NCBI GenBank assembly: GCA_050115555.1
Contig: JASFQI010000357.1
Span: 1-5,063 of the forward strand
Reading direction: 5' to 3'
DNA length: 5,063 nt
Source of the DNA: JASFQI01 sp050115555
Lineage (GTDB): Bacteria > Desulfobacterota > DSM-4660 > Desulfatiglandales > HGW-15
Below the pieces are notes generated by a model. The model searched no databases. It worked only from the letters and a program-made list of their open reading frames with translations, and was not told the origin of the DNA. Both the position numbers and the translations under genes were made by a program. Positions 4,706 through 5,063 of this stretch are shown piece by piece (position 1 is the stretch's first letter; each line of letters opens with the position of its first letter).

Positions 4706-5063
4706 ATGAGATCGGAAGACTACATTGCCCTGGAAAACCGGTTCGGCGCGTTCAACTACAAGCCTCTGGATGTCGTTCTCCAGCGGGGTGAGGGGATCTG
4801 GGTCTGGGATGTCGACGGGAAGCGTTACATGGACTGCCTCTCTTCCTACTCCGCGGTGAATCAGGGACACTGCCATCCCCGCATCCTGGAGGCCCTGAAG
4901 GAGCAGGCCGAAAAGCTCACACTCACATCCCGGGCTTTTCGAAACGATCAGCTCGGTCCCTTCTACGAAGACCTCTGTCGGCTCACGAACTCGCACAAGG
5001 TCCTTCCCATGAACAGCGGGGCCGAGGCCGTGGAGACCGTGATCAAGGCCGTTCGAAAGTGGG
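4706..5063 (+). CDS. rocD: Ornithine aminotransferase, N-terminal part (cut by window end)
   Basis: The first 119 codons match the N-terminal region of ornithine-oxo-acid transaminase (EC 2.6.1.13), a cytoplasmic PLP enzyme of class III. It moves the delta-amino group of ornithine to 2-oxoglutarate, giving glutamate semialdehyde and glutamate. Recognised family text includes NRFGAFNYKPL (11-21), WDVDGKRYMD (34-43), SSYSAVNQGHCHP (46-58), LTLTSRAF (71-78) and VLPMNSGAEA (99-108). Tyr18 and Tyr48 fall where the human enzyme has Tyr55 and Tyr85, which shape ornithine specificity. The MNSGAEA segment starts the PLP phosphate site. The PLP lysine and about 280 further residues lie outside the window, so activity cannot be judged. 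The gene follows a terminator and a 238-base spacer, so it may be transcribed separately. Its product, glutamate semialdehyde, cyclises to pyrroline-5-carboxylate and links ornithine to proline and glutamate. A related acetylornithine-type enzyme is a less likely alternative. Confidence 0.9.
   Translation, partial: MRSEDYIALENRFGAFNYKPLDVVLQRGEGIWVWDVDGKRYMDCLSSYSAVNQGHCHPRILEALKEQAEKLTLTSRAFRNDQLGPFYEDLCRLTNSHKVLPMNSGAEAVETVIKAVRKW

Overview
The window holds two complete genes and the start of a third, all on the + strand. It has a fairly high GC content, purine-rich Shine-Dalgarno sites and stretches of non-coding leader between genes. The gene types and base composition are compatible with an anaerobic Gram-negative such as a syntrophic or sulfate-reducing Desulfobacterota (deltaproteobacterium). 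That placement is inference; no rRNA or taxonomic marker is present.

Layout: bases 1-428 are non-coding as far as can be read and hold several inverted repeats and one imperfect direct repeat. Bases 429-1673 encode a PLP-dependent class III aminotransferase of the glutamate-1-semialdehyde-aminomutase-like group. A 172-base gap follows, with a candidate promoter and a small perfect palindrome. Bases 1846-4467 (or 1999-4467) encode a very large KamA/lysine-2,3-aminomutase-family radical SAM protein. A convincing Rho-independent terminator lies at 4491-4524. After a structured spacer, bases 4706-5063 hold the first 119 codons of an ornithine aminotransferase, cut by the window edge.

The central observation is the radical SAM protein. 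Its first half is a KamA-type unit with the CxxxCxxC cluster motif, a GGDP motif and a plausible PLP lysine. Its second half is a recognisable second copy of the same barrel, alignable at a near-constant offset of about 320 residues. In that copy the cluster motif is gone, GGDP has become GGSE and the PLP lysine aligns with a glutamate. The protein therefore looks like an aminomutase fused to its own inactive paralogue, with an additional N-terminal domain. The two acidic residues that hold the side-chain amine of lysine in lysine 2,3-aminomutase also appear to be absent, which argues against plain lysine as substrate.

All three proteins handle amino groups: one would move an amino group along a carbon chain and two would exchange amino groups with keto acids or semialdehydes. 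A reasonable but unproven reading is a small pathway that makes or breaks down a beta-amino acid or diamino acid, possibly starting from ornithine. The terminator between the second and third genes shows that they need not be one transcript, so the functional link rests on neighbourhood and chemistry only.
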